Of a stretch of 36,759 nucleotides of DNA, positions 1-11,203 are shown in pieces. This DNA is from Silene noctiflora (Eukaryota > Streptophyta > Magnoliopsida > Caryophyllales > Caryophyllaceae). The stretch lies in contig VHZZ01000272.1 of the NCBI GenBank assembly GCA_009801015.1, positions 185,092-221,850 on the forward strand, in the 5' to 3' direction. The translations under genes were made by a program, and so were the position numbers. The notes beneath the pieces are model-generated. The model made no database searches and had not been told where the DNA came from. It saw nothing but the letters and a program-made list of their open reading frames with translations. The stretch's first letter is position 1. Every line of letters begins with the position of its first letter.

Positions 1-252
1 TTTTTTTTTTTTTTTATAAAGGCACTCAGATTCTTTTCAATAAAGCTTGTAAAATGTACATATAAGCTCAAATCATTTTTTATAAAGCTCCAAATCTATA
101 CTACCAGATGTATATAACTGGTTGTATAGTCCACTGATTACGTACTTTGCCATAGCAATTGCAATATTTGATATGACATATTTTTCTGTTCATTAATGTA
201 CTCATCGATTTTTTTTGGTAAATTAAAGTTTAAGTTTAAAGGATAGGCCTTA
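1..252. other. AT-rich intergenic DNA, no gene seen
   Basis: The window opens on a run of T. The remainder is AT-rich, with stops in all frames and no recognisable coding, RNA or repeat signature. It ends at the TTA target duplication of the neighbouring MITE. Confidence 0.6.
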
Positions 253-605
253 GAGCATCTCCAATAATTTAGCTTAGGGACCTATTTGCAATTTCATAAA
301 ATTACAAGTTAGTAACTCAACCATTGGAGTTGGTCATGTAGACTACCTTTGCCCAAAAAAATTTAAGGACTAGCTCCATAAAGCTACTTGCTTAAATGGG
401 CTCACAAGTGGAATATAACCAATAGGAAAATAGTGATCCCGTTAATAAAGTTCTAATTTTTTTGTTGGAAATTTAAAAATTGAATAAATAAATAGAGGAG
501 TATATTAGTGGGTTCAATCAAACTAATAATAAGTTGGCTAAACCATTGGTGTAAATTGTAGCTTGAAATTGTTACTTAACAAAATGATGTGGCAAGTAGA
601 TGCTC
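253..605. mobile_element. Tourist-like (PIF/Harbinger) MITE, 353 bp
   Basis: The element starts GAGCATCT and ends AGATGCTC, perfect 8-bp terminal inverted repeats. It is flanked on both sides by TTA (250-252 and 606-608), the 3-bp target duplication typical of PIF/Harbinger elements. The start GAGCATCTCCAA is a common plant MITE terminus. There is no coding capacity, so it is non-autonomous. The subterminal regions are only weakly complementary, which suggests an old copy. It lies about 2.2 kb upstream of the sugar-transporter start codon. Confidence 0.75.
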
Positions 606-2249
606 TTATACAATCTAAGTTAGGGGCAGGCCACCAGCATCCTTAAGCGTTTCAAGGTGTTTACAGATTGCCTACCAACATGGTTAATCGATTTATGTTT
701 GTGGTATTGGTAAACAGACTTCATGCCTTTATTATCATGCTTAAAATCTCGTATATTATATCATTCATCAAATTACATATTCTTTACTATTTTGGTTATT
801 TTGTGTCAAAGCCAACTAAAATCTTATTGATAAGAACTAGAATATAGATTCTTAAAAAATTTCAAATAAGAAATTAAGATCTCATTTTAAATAGACTAGA
901 TATAATTATTGGCAAAACTTAAATTTAACCTTATGGACAGAATTTTCAATGAAGCAAGTCGGGTTGACAAACTAAATTGTGAACCTGTTATTTTTTGCTG
1001 AAATGAACTAAACTGAACTACACTAGAACTAAATGGAACTGAGTTGAGCTGAACTGAATAGACTGAAGTCGGCTATGTTCTCTTCTGCTTATAAGAACTG
1101 AGTAAATTTGAATAGAGATGAGCTGAACAAAATAAAACCGAGTTCTAAGAAATAACAAAGCCATAGTCGGCTAGTCCTGAGACTGTGCCACTAGATACGA
1201 TACAGAGCACGGACGTACCATGGAGACTGTGGCCAAATGCTGATGATTGCCGCTTCTTCAAATGGTCTACTCTTCACTCATCACTAATTTAAACTAACTT
1301 TATATCAACATCAAGACCCACCTAGTATTCCCACTTCAATCATTGATTCAACCGAATCATTTCTAGTACTTCATTATTCTAATTACCTTCATAATTTGTA
1401 TAAAAAAATTTCGTCTTTTTAAAAAAATCTTTCACAAGTTATAAGTGGGAGAATAAGTGAAGTAGTAGCTGTAAGAAGTCTTTTTGAATAAACGGTCACA
1501 AGCGAGACTTATTAAATTTGTATTTATAAACATATCATACTACTTTACCACATAAATAATATTCTAATTTCTACACTCGTAAAATATAAGCAATGGCAGC
1601 TTAGCAGGTATAAAGTTTCCTACTTTACAGCAACTACGTATTCTTAATCTCCACTATTTTCACTTTGATTAATACCAGACAGCAATAAGCATCAAGTTTA
1701 GTGCTTAATGATCAAATCATATCAAACCAAATCACTTTCAAATATAAACATTAGTTGGTCTACATGAGACGGTCACATCCGTTTTAAACCGTACAACAGG
1801 TAAATCGTTAAATAATATTTTAAGACTCGTATATCCGTCTTCAAAGAGAAGAATTCTGATATAAACATATGCAAAGAAAATTAGTTTTAAGTGCATAAAG
1901 TTGGGTGAAAATTCAAGTATTTCAGCAGAAAAATAGGTGTATTTTTAGGGAGAAGGAAGAAGAGGGCATGTGTCACATGAAAATGAGACTTCTGTCAGTT
2001 ACCTAAAGGGTTTCTGTCTTACCTAAACTTTGTTTTTATTTTATTTTTTCATTTTTAAGGGAATAAATTTTGCATTTAAGTTGTTTGTTTCTGGGTTTTT
2101 CTGTAATTTTCACTAAAAAATTTTAATATTTTTTTTATGGTTTTAACCTATTATACATGGTCTAGCAAATTGCAGTTTCCTATAGGTTGGAATTTTGTGA
2201 AGTATAGTGAGTAGTTATACTTTCACTCTCAATCTAAGGTTTATTAAAG
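606..2249 (+). other. Upstream intergenic and probable promoter region of the sugar transporter
   Basis: About 1.6 kb without a supportable ORF. It contains a GAACTGA-type repeat (about 985-1150) and, near 1760-1860, a degenerate GAGACGGTC/CCGTCTTC stretch that looks like old MITE debris. The transporter transcript should begin somewhere before 2250, because a good splice donor (AAAG/GTAAAG) occurs there. I could not fix a TATA box or transcription start. Confidence 0.4.
985..1150 (+). repeat. Degenerate 10-bp-periodic GAACTGA array
   Basis: Units such as TGAAATGAAC, TAAACTGAAC, TGAGTTGAGC and TGAACTGAAT follow one another with a period near 10 bp, then resume after a unique centre near 1070-1095. 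The outer edges carry GTTATTT (about 988) and AAATAAC (about 1153), which are complementary and may be worn terminal repeats. Related arrays occur near 27150, 28360 and 32640. Confidence 0.55.
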
Positions 2250-2802
2250 GTAAAGTACCAAAATTCTTAAGAAAGTTGGAATCTTTATCATTTGGGTATT
2301 CATCTTTCTCTCCATCCTTTAAAGGGTTTTCTGGGTTTATGTTTAATGTTTAATTGTTGGGTTATGTTGCTCATACTCGTTTAGAAGTATCCGATTTGGG
2401 TGCATGTCCAATTGTTGGGCTCAGCTAATTTTATAAAAAAATATGCATAATTTGGCTTAAAATGAGGTATCGAAGTGTCATACCATGTCCGAGTGTCAAA
2501 GTGTCCGTGGGGTAATCAGAAAAGTCGGAGTAACATAATTGTTGGTTTTTAAGTATTGATTATATATCCCAATGAATTTATTTTTGTGATGTGAACTGGG
2601 TTTAATTAGGGTTTTGCTGTAGTTATGTATAAATTGTTACTCAATCTGTCCCAATCATTTGTTTAACTTCAATTAAAATACCCCTTGTAAAGAATAAAAA
2701 AAGTAAACAAATGATTGAGACGGAGGGAGTAATTTTTATGTTTACTTGATGAGATATTAGATATAAGTGATGAAGTTTGTATTTGATTGGTGTTTTTTGC
2801 AG
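2250..2802 (+). other. Probable 5'UTR intron of the sugar transporter
   Basis: A strong acceptor (TGTTTTTTGCAG) ends at 2802, only 42 bases before the start codon. A consensus-like donor (AAAG/GTAAAG) lies at 2250. The stretch between has no conserved ORF. The acceptor is well supported by its pyrimidine tract; the donor choice is a guess among few candidates. A Stowaway MITE sits inside this intron. Confidence 0.4.
2640..2729. mobile_element. Stowaway MITE, 90 bp, in the 5'UTR intron
   Basis: Terminal inverted repeats of about 30 bp: the left end begins CTCAATCTGTCCCAATCATT and the right end, read on the other strand, begins CTCCCTCCGTCTCAATCATT. TA dinucleotides flank both ends (2638-2639, 2730-2731), as expected for Tc1/mariner-derived Stowaway elements. 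The right arm keeps the canonical CTCCCTCCGT terminus; the left has mutated. The whole element can fold into one long hairpin. Confidence 0.85.
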
Positions 2803-2844
2803 TTGAATTAGTGTAAGGAGTTGATCAAGTAAATTGGAGTGAAA

Positions 2845-5800
2845 ATGAGTGGGGCTGTTTGGGTTGCAATTGCTGCAGCAGTTGGAAATTTACTGCAAGG
2901 ATGGGATAATGCTACTATTGCTGGTAATTTCCACTTATAACTCAGAATTTTTTGGTTGCTCTTTCTATTGTAGAAATTTTCAGTGATTAAATTTTTTAAT
3001 ATTTTTTTTCTTCCTGTTGTTAAGATCTGTGGGAGAAATCAGAGAAAAATTTGATAGCTTAGCTCTATAATGTTTATTATATGTCATCTTATATATATAT
3101 CAGTTCATAAACAGCTAGTTGTACTTGTACTTATAGCATTAATACTCAATTGGTAAAAACGAAGTCGTTCTAACAAAGTTGCTCATCTTAGAAATTGTTG
3201 ACAACAACTTGGATCCACATAAACATACCCAAAAGTGTGAGATTTGAAAAGAACAAAAAAGAGTCCAATGAAAAGGAAATGAGTGTGTGCATATATGTCT
3301 TTGGTTGTGTAAGCCATTGATTTTCTTTAGATTTTTTTTTTTTTTTTTGTATATTACACTTTCGAGTCATTTCTCGTGTGTTCCTGTAGATTTTTGACAT
3401 AAGATTACTAAAATTGTTGTTTGTGTTCCCTGTTATTGATTACAGGAGGTGTGTTATATATTAAGAAAGAATTCAAGTTGGAGACGAATCCCACATTAGA
3501 AGGCCTAATTGTGGCCATGTCACTTATCGGAGCAACAGTTGTTACGACATGTTCAGGACCGGTTGCTGATTCACTTGGTCGTCGTCCTATGATGATCATT
3601 TCCTCCATTTGTTACTTTGTTGGCGCTGTAATGATGTTGTGGTCCCCCAATGTCTATATTTTACTCGTGGCACGGCTAATAGATGGTCTTGGAGTCGGGT
3701 TGGCCGTCACCCTTGTTCCTCTTTATATATCGGAAACGGCTCCGACTGAAATAAGGGGGTTATTAAACACCCTTCCTCAGTTTACTGGCTCTGGTGGGAT
3801 GTTCCTGTCTTATTGTATGGTTTTCGGGATGTCATTAATGGATAAACCTAATTGGAGATTGATGCTTGGGGTTCTTCTTATTCCATCAGTTGTTTATTTT
3901 GCATTGACTGTATTCTTTTTGCCCGAATCTCCCCGTTGGCTTGTTAGCAAAGGGCGAATGTCCGAAGCAAAAAAGGTTCTTCAGCGATTAAGAAGCAGGG
4001 ATGATGTCTCTGGTTAGTCCTTTGCCATTTCCATTTACTTAAGTTACAGATTCAGCCTTTCATTACATATACTGTGGACACACTGAGAATATCATTGATT
4101 CGGAAAGACTTGTCATTTTTTTTGTATTTCAGCTGACTCATAAAGTGTAGCCATTTCCTTTTCAGGTTAATCTTGTAGTTATATTTTCATTTCGTTGTTT
4201 CTTGCTTTTCTTATTCAGATCCTTGTTTAAATGTGGACAAGTTCCCCTTTTCACTTCTGTTTCCGTTATTTATTTATTTATCATTGTTTTCCTTAGCTAT
4301 TATGCCATTTTGGAATGACAATCTTCTAAATCGAAGTATAATTGTTGACTGCAAGTTACCCAGTAAAATGATGCAATGAACAATTTCTTGTATCAACAGC
4401 TGAAATGGCTCTGCTTGTTGAGGGTCTTGGAGTTGGAGTCGACACATCTATCGAGGAATACATAATCGAGCCAGATACTGGACTCGCTGAGGATCTAGAT
4501 CCAGCAGTTGTTAAGGAGCAGATCAAGTTATACGGGCCTGAACAAGGCCGCTCTTGGGTCGCTAGGCCTACCACAGGCCAAAGTATGCTGGGCCTTGCAT
4601 CTCGCCAAGGAAGTATTCAGAATCCTAGTGGTTCCCTGGTGGATCCTCTAGTCACACTTTTCGGTAGTGTCCACGAGAAATTTCAAGAACATGGGAGTAT
4701 GAGAAGCATAATCTTTCCGACTTTTGGTAGTATGTTCAGTATGGGAGGGAAAGATCCAAAAAACGAAGATTGGGATGAGGAGAACATTTCTGTAGGAAAT
4801 GACGAGGAACCCCCCGAGGATGATTATGATGGTGAGGGTGACGATGATAATAATTTGCATAGTCCGTTGATTTCTCGCCAGGCTACGGATAAAGACATTG
4901 CTGCGCCTTCCCATGGCAGCTTGTTCAGTATGAAGCCTAGTAGCATAATCCAAGGAAGTGATGCTGGTGGCATTGGTGGTGGTTGGCAGCTTGCATGGAA
5001 ATGGACCGAGAGAGAAGGTCCAGATGGAAAGAAGGAAGGAGGGTTTAAGAGAATTTATTTGCATCCGGAAGGTGATGCGGGTTCTAAACGCGGATCTTTA
5101 GTTTCTCTTCCTGGCGGTGATGTGACCGGAGAAACCGAGTACATAAGAGCTTCGGCATTGGTAAGTCAACCAGCCCTTTACTCTAAAGACCTTATGGATC
5201 AACAAATGGTTGGGCCGGCAATGGTTCATCCTTCTCAAGCTGCTGGGAAAGGTCCTAGTTGGAGAGATCTTTTAGATCCCGGAGTCAGGCGTGCACTGGT
5301 TGTAGGTGTTGGACTTCAAATTCTACAACAGGTAATAACTGTGTAACACCATCGGTTTGCATGTTCCACTTTATTTTTCTTCTTCTTTCTTTTTGCTTAC
5401 TTGAAGCAAACACTGAGCACCCGTCCTGGATGTTTCATATTGCGCACCTTATTGGGTAACTCTATATTTATTAGTAGTTTTTTTTTTTTTTTTTTTTTTT
5501 CCAGTTTATACCGTCTTTAGTTATGCCAGTTAAGGACTATGGAGTCATCATCAACAAACAGTTTATTGATAGCTATCCAAAGTTCTAGACATGGGGCAGG
5601 TCGGGTCACCCATGTTATATCATTTAATACAGGCTAGGTCGGGTCATTTCGGGTTTGGGTCAGGTCATTCTTAGCGCATGTTTGCTTAGTGTGCATTATC
5701 TGGTTATTTTGATTACGGGTTAGTCATTTTCAGGATGGTTAACAGTCGGGTCATTTTCAAGTCAATAATTACGGGTCAGGTCATTCATGTGTGAGTGGTC

Positions 5801-7200
5801 ATTTTGGGCGGCGGTGGTGTACTGGTGTCTACTAAAGGTGGTTTCTTTGTGTGATATACTTAAGTTTTAGTTTCAAGTTACTCTTTTCACTTTAATTAGG
5901 TCATCTGTGATTGGGTCATCTTCAAGCTGTGTGGTTGTGGGCCATTTTACGTCAGTCTAACCATGCTCGAAATGAGTATGGGTTTGGATCAGGTCGATTC
6001 ATTTTTGGTACTCCATGTTTGTTCTAATTCGGGACTGAGGTTGAGTTATTTGGTCTGGTCAGTTTTGTCAGAATGACAAGCTACGCCTCAGCCTATCCAT
6101 TCTTTATACGAACACTGTTTAACACTGTTTAGCGTGTTATTTCTCTTAAAAATCCTTTGTATGATGTTAAACTGAAGATATAATGCCTGGTGCAGTTCTC
6201 GGGAATAAATGGGGTTCTCTATTACACTCCTCAAATACTTGAGCAGGCCGGTGTCGGTGGCCTTCTTTCAAACCTTGGGCTCAGCTCCACATCTGCATCA
6301 TTTCTAATCAGTGCACTGACTACACTTCTAATGCTTCCCTCTATTGCTGTTGCAATGAGGCTCATGGATCTTGCTGGAAGAAGGTAATTGTCTTTACCTT
6401 ATAAATCTCGTCTTAAAATAGTTCTATGTTCTATCTTTGTTATTGTTAGCCTTTTTTGTGCGCGATAAAAGCACGGCCTTCTTGATGATTTTGGGAGCCC
6501 TATGCATAAAGTATAAAGTCAGGCTTTCCAAATGGTTCAACCAAACACAAAATTTGTAGCGGATAAAACAGCTCCTAACTGAAATGTATGACAACCTTCA
6601 CGGCTTTACTTGAGTTAATGTACTTAAAACTCTTGGACATGCAAGTACGCAACAACTAAATATAACGAAACTCGTAAAATTGGGACTGGTCAAGCTGAAA
6701 GCAGTATTGCCGTCCAGTGTTTCCTGCTTTTCTTTCTTCTTGGGCTAATATTTGTTTTTCTTTGCAGGAGTTTGCTGCTCACTACAATCCCTGTATTGAT
6801 AATATCCCTCATCCTGTTAATCCTAGCAGACGTGATCAGTATGGGCGCAACAGTCCATTCAGTGATCTCCACAATCTGCGTAATTCTGTACTTCTGTTTC
6901 TTTGTGATGGGCTTTGGTCCAATCCCAAACATTCTCTGTGCTGAGATATTCCCAACTCGGGTCCGTGGGCTATGCATAGCCATTTGTGCGTTGACATTCT
7001 GGATTGGCGACATCATAGTCACTGATACTCTTCCCATGTTGCTCAACTCAGTCGGTCTAAGTGGCGTCTTTGGGATGTATTTAGTGGTTAGTATAATTTC
7101 ATGGGTATTTATCTACCTAAAGGTCCCGGAAACTAAGGGCATGCCACTTGAGGTCATTACCGAGTTTTTTGCCTATGGTGCAAGGCAAAAGAATGACTAA
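2845..7200 (+). CDS. TST2: Tonoplast sugar transporter, TST2/TMT2-like
   Basis: Exons 2845-2923, 3446-4012, 4400-5331, 6196-6383 and 6768-7200 join in frame (2199 nt, 732 residues), all with GT-AG introns. The product matches the plant TST (formerly TMT) family, proton-coupled antiporters that load glucose, fructose or sucrose into the vacuole. Six membrane segments precede and six follow a very long central cytosolic loop (about 217-505), the hallmark that separates TSTs from other major-facilitator sugar porters. Seen motifs: DSLGRR (68-73), RLIDG (103-107), ETAP (123-126), PESPRW (186-191), a second GRR (587-589) and PETKG (709-713). The loop carries EDWDEEN (338-344), an acidic run (about 351-366) and LHSPLISRQ (368-376). 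The N-terminus MSGAVWVAIAAA is TST2-like rather than TST1-like. The start codon is the only one consistent with the family, and total length is normal. It converges on the homoserine kinase gene. Confidence 0.95.
5332..6195 (+). repeat. Third coding intron of the transporter, with GGGTCA-type degenerate repeat
   Basis: This 864-bp intron contains a T-run (about 5479-5502) and, from about 5590 to 6070, many scattered copies of GGGTCA, GGTCATTT and CGGGTCAGGTCATT. The motif density is far above chance and all copies read in the same direction. I read it as a decayed simple-repeat-rich transposon fragment; its boundaries and class are not visible. Confidence 0.5.
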
Positions 7201-9284
7201 TGTTATCGTTGCAATTACTGAACTTGAGTTCTCAGAAATTTTGGGCTGCTTAAGTTCCTTAAGAGGCTTTTCAGGGAAGGGCGGGTTTCCCTTGTTTCTG
7301 AAATTTGTTGTATCAGTTCTTGTAAATAGTTTCTGCTGTTCTTACTGCAGTTTTGTTGAACATTCTACTAATAACTGAGTACATTTAAATTTCGCAACAT
7401 TTGTGGTCATTTGATGCAAATTCCAAGTAAAGCCATAGAGGTTGGTTCTAAATATCGTCTTAATTAGCGGGTTTTGTCCTGATATCAGACTTTGTTGCTG
7501 ACTTGCTGTAGCCTAATTATATGGATGCAGAAAGTAACGTAACTTGTACGAGGTAAAACTCGTAGGAGATATTTGTATTCATAAAACCATCTTAATGCAA
7601 AAGCTCAATAAGACCAGGGTAAAAAAGAAGTAAGCACCAGATAAAATATTGCTGATAAAACCAGTTGCTTGTTTAAATGGCCGCACATCGGATAGAATGA
7701 ATGAAACCCGAACCATTTACCTATACATAACAACATGAATCGATGATTGTACTCTGTCAAGAACCCTAGTTAGTTCTCCAGCATGAAACTCCGGCAGACA
7801 GGTAACACAGTCGTTAGCCTACACTGTAAGGTGATGGCACTATGAAGGTTCAGTGATCATGGTAGTAAGCAACAAGTGGATAAACCGCTGCTATGCCTAC
7901 GCGAAAAGCATACGCACAAGTCACAACCAGTCTCACTATCAGAAAAAGGAGAAACCATGTCTTTAACTTCAAGAGCAAGTGGTGCTGCCTTGATACCTGA
8001 TTGCTTATGGAGTTAAGACAAGCAGCATAAAATTACGGCGCAACAAACTTTGAATAGACGCTCTCTCACTAAGTTTCTGCAAGACCAGTTACAATTATAA
8101 TTTTTTCTTCAAAAAATAATACAAGTGGACTTAGAAAAAAAACTATAGTGGAGTAACCAGAAGTGGAATAAGTGGAGAACCTAATCAGAAAAGTTGTTCT
8201 AGTTGAGATGAAAATTTAATGGAAAAGTTAAGATGGTACTCTGCAATACGAAGAAAGGCCAATCCAATTCATCTAAAACAGCTAACAATTCAAACAAGCA
8301 AAGGCACACTGGCATAGGTTTCCAAGAATCTGTCAACTGATCAAGCATCCAACTGTTTGCGCCAAGAAACGAACCACAGCCCACAGATGAGATGGTCCAT
8401 GGCACTTCACTCGTCCGGCCGACAAAAGTAGAGGGCATGGTAATGCATTATCAAAAACTTATACAGATTCTCATTCTCAACTAATTTTAAACCAACTAGC
8501 CTGCTTGTCCGAGGATTAGAAAATCAATTTTTGGTATAGCTCGTCTCCGGTTCAAGCCCACATTTGATCACATCTATCACAGACACTTGCTAAGCATGAA
8601 CAGAGTTGCACAACACAAATGTCAAAATTCTGGTCAATCTACACTCAGTTCACTGACTCCAATCCCCATTCATGCTAACTGTTAAAATAGCGCAGTACTC
8701 GAGACAAACGTTCTGTGAACCCCTCTCTCCTTTATACTAAATTGGCCCTGTTGCTTGCCATACAAAATACAAAGAATGTAAAAGTAGAATGACGATACAA
8801 AGATAAGATCTGTTTATGGGTCTACAACTCTAGATCGAAGTAGCATGCTACAAAAACCATCAGAGTTTCAGAATGTCAGCAACTTTGATTTCAAATGTTC
8901 ATGGAAGATACTGTATTGATCAATCGTGCACAAAGACAGGGAATAAAGATCAAAGACAATGATTCCAAACATCAACAGTTACCTAACAAAAACACCATAA
9001 ATTCAATCTACAGCGATTCTAGAAAAACAAGTCAGACTTCCACCAAACATTAATTATTTCGCAACTTCAACAGTTACCTTCAATTTCAACAACGATAACA
9101 ACAACAAGAAGAAGAAGAACACAGCCTCAATATCTGAAATGACCAATGATCCGCCAACAGAAATCAATGAACATCATATCAAACCGCCAGTGACGAAATC
9201 ACCTCGCAAATGTGCGAATACAATGACCGTCTCATACAAGACTCTACTCTCACCAATCAAAACCAAATACGTTGTACTCGGAAA
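7201..9284. other. Intergenic region between convergent genes, no gene recognised
   Basis: About 2.1 kb holding the 3'UTR of the sugar transporter and, from the other side, that of homoserine kinase. Open frames are short and none resembles a known protein; a 79-residue minus-strand frame at 8199-8438 has no recognisable motif. Base composition is slightly less AT-rich than in the outer intergenic DNA, and I saw no terminal repeats. A B-box-like GGTTCAAGCCC at about 8549 lacks a matching tRNA fold. Confidence 0.5.
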
Positions 9285-10406
9285 TCATATAGGAACACTA
9301 CTAACAACCTTAGCACCAACCCTATCAAGCCTCTGCACAACAGCACTAGCTCCCAACCCTCCATCCTTCCTAAACGCCTCAACCATCTTCTCCGCTACAA
9401 TCCACCCACTCTCCTCCCTATCAACCACCGCCACAGCAGTCGGTCCTGCCCCACTAATCGTACACCCAAACGCCCCAGCCTCCATCGCCGCCTTCTTAAC
9501 CGCCTCCATCCCAGGTATCAATGGCGCCCTCCTAGGCTCCACTATCCTATCCGCCGACATCGCCCTCCCTAACCCCTCCGCATCACCCGACATCACCGCC
9601 GCCACAACCGCCGCCGCCTGACTGGAATTCCACACGTGATGCGCCATCGTAATCTCCTTCGGCAACGCCGCCCGCATCTTCTTCGTCGGCGCTTCAAATT
9701 CCGGCGTCACTAAAACAAACAATAATTCCTTTTGCGACGGATATTGCAACGGAATCAACGTCAACGGCTGATACGATTGGATTAACACGAACCCGCCCAT
9801 GACGGCGGGAGCGATATTATCAGCGTGGTAACCCGAAACTTTAGCTTCCGAATCGAGCCCAGCAAGGACGAGGTCGAGAGGGGATAGTGGATTACCGAAG
9901 AGGGCATTAACGGCGGCGGCAGAAGCGGCGGCGGATGCGGCGGAGGAGCCAAGACCAGACCCCAATGGAAGGCCTTTGTGAAGGGAAAGAGAGAGGCCAA
10001 GAGATCGGATATTGAGGCGTTTCATAGCGGAGATGGCGGCGATACCAGCGCAATTGTTTAACGGGTCTAATGACAGTCTGGATTTGGGGTCGCCGGAGAT
10101 GGAGGAGATTGAGATTTGACCAGGGGGAGTAGTGGGTGAGATTGAGAGGGAAACGTAATCGCCGAAGCCGGAAACAGCGCAACCGAGGAAGTCAAAGCAG
10201 GGACCGAGGTTGGCGACAGTGGCAGGAGCGAAGGTTCGGACGGAGGAAAGGACTGGGGTTGGTTCGGAAATGGTTTGGGTGGTGGGTTGGGTGGAGGAGA
10301 GGGAGGAGTGGCAGATGAAGTTGGTAGGTTTGGATGGAGGGAGATGGAGGTTGGAGTTGGGATAGTTGAGAGTGGGTTTTAATGGAGATTGGAAGCAAAT
10401 CGCCAT
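9285..10406 (-). CDS. HSK: Homoserine kinase, plastid, GHMP family
   Basis: A single uninterrupted frame of 373 residues. It phosphorylates L-homoserine with ATP to O-phosphohomoserine, the branch-point substrate for threonine synthase and cystathionine gamma-synthase in plastids. The first 50 or so residues are rich in Ser, Thr and Pro and poor in acidic residues, as in a chloroplast transit peptide. Three GHMP-kinase motifs are visible: FAPATVANLGPCFDFLG (59-75), the phosphate-binding loop GLPLGSGLGSSAAS (145-158) and TISGAGPT (316-323). Length and lack of introns agree with the plant gene. The coding strand is much more GC-rich than its surroundings, especially over the alanine-rich motif 2 region. 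The Arabidopsis orthologue is also known as DMR1, whose loss gives downy-mildew resistance; that is family knowledge, not seen here. The start is the only in-frame ATG placed before a transit peptide. Confidence 0.96.
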   Translation of the reverse strand: MAICFQSPLKPTLNYPNSNLHLPPSKPTNFICHSSLSSTQPTTQTISEPTPVLSSVRTFAPATVANLGPCFDFLGCAVSGFGDYVSLSISPTTPPGQISISSISGDPKSRLSLDPLNNCAGIAAISAMKRLNIRSLGLSLSLHKGLPLGSGLGSSAASAAASAAAVNALFGNPLSPLDLVLAGLDSEAKVSGYHADNIAPAVMGGFVLIQSYQPLTLIPLQYPSQKELLFVLVTPEFEAPTKKMRAALPKEITMAHHVWNSSQAAAVVAAVMSGDAEGLGRAMSADRIVEPRRAPLIPGMEAVKKAAMEAGAFGCTISGAGPTAVAVVDREESGWIVAEKMVEAFRKDGGLGASAVVQRLDRVGAKVVSSVPI

Positions 10407-11203
10407 TGTTGTTGTGGAGGAGAGAAAAATTGGAGAAGGGTTAGGAAAATGAGGTCCGGAGGTTTATGTTAGTTGTGTACTACTGTAACTCTGCAAGAGA
10501 TTTTGGGGTTTTAATGGGAGATTGGAAAGGACGGCCAAATGTTGACATAAAGCCCATGCCTCTTTTTTCATGTTTTTGCATGTAATACTGAATGAATTTA
10601 TAATCTTGCTCTATTTGAACAAAAGGTATAAATCCATATCCCGGAGAATAAGTGTGGGATCAATTCTAACCCAAGGCGTCATCTATAATCCACAGAATAA
10701 GTACGGGATTGCGATCCTTACCAAATAATATGAACCCGAATAGCATAACATTAGCAGAAGGGGAAGGTATGATTCCAAGGGTCTAATGAACTAGTCCACC
10801 GGAAGCCCAATTATATTGGCTATTTGCGACATGTGCCTAGATGGCATTCACAACTCGAGCCTACGATTACTTGTCAAACGCCATCTTATCTAAGACTATT
10901 GTAAAAACATATTCTTTGATAACTATACTTCCACTTATATAGGTCATAGTCTCTATGATATTAACAGTTCTATACAATACTCGAGCAAAAGAGTCTCCTA
11001 TAACAGACCGATTGGACAAAAAACTGCAAGCAAAGTAATCCGTAGGTCGCATCACACTCATTCTATTTCTACAAAGCCAACCCCCGCTATTTATTTCAAC
11101 ACAAGCCACAATATTGATGTCACACAGTCATCCTTCCGCATTGACAAAATTTGCGAACCCATCAAACCCCAAAAATATATACTTGAAATAAAGAGCTCTG
11201 ATC
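10407..11203. promoter_or_regulatory. Homoserine kinase upstream region plus EH-gene 3' flank
   Basis: This 797-bp gap lies between two genes transcribed in the same (minus) direction, so it should contain the 3'UTR and terminator of the EH gene and the promoter of homoserine kinase. No clear TATA box precedes the kinase. The small open frame at 10867-11109 has no recognisable features and probably is chance. Confidence 0.45.
11090..11095 (-). terminator. Candidate poly(A) signal AATAAA of the EH gene
   Basis: AATAAA on the minus strand about 110 bases beyond the stop codon of the EH-domain gene. It is a plausible near-upstream element for cleavage and polyadenylation; plant signals are loose, so this is only a candidate. 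Confidence 0.4.

Noticed and set aside
8199..8438. 79-residue minus-strand open frame between the transporter and homoserine kinase
   Set aside because: No recognisable domain, signal peptide or splice context, and a length expected by chance.
8520..8570. tRNA-like B box GGTTCAAGCCC
   Set aside because: No A box at the right distance and no acceptor or anticodon stem can be drawn.
9139..9621. 160-residue plus-strand open frame
   Set aside because: It is antisense to the GC-rich 3' half of homoserine kinase; its Thr/Pro/Ala-rich translation is a shadow of that gene.
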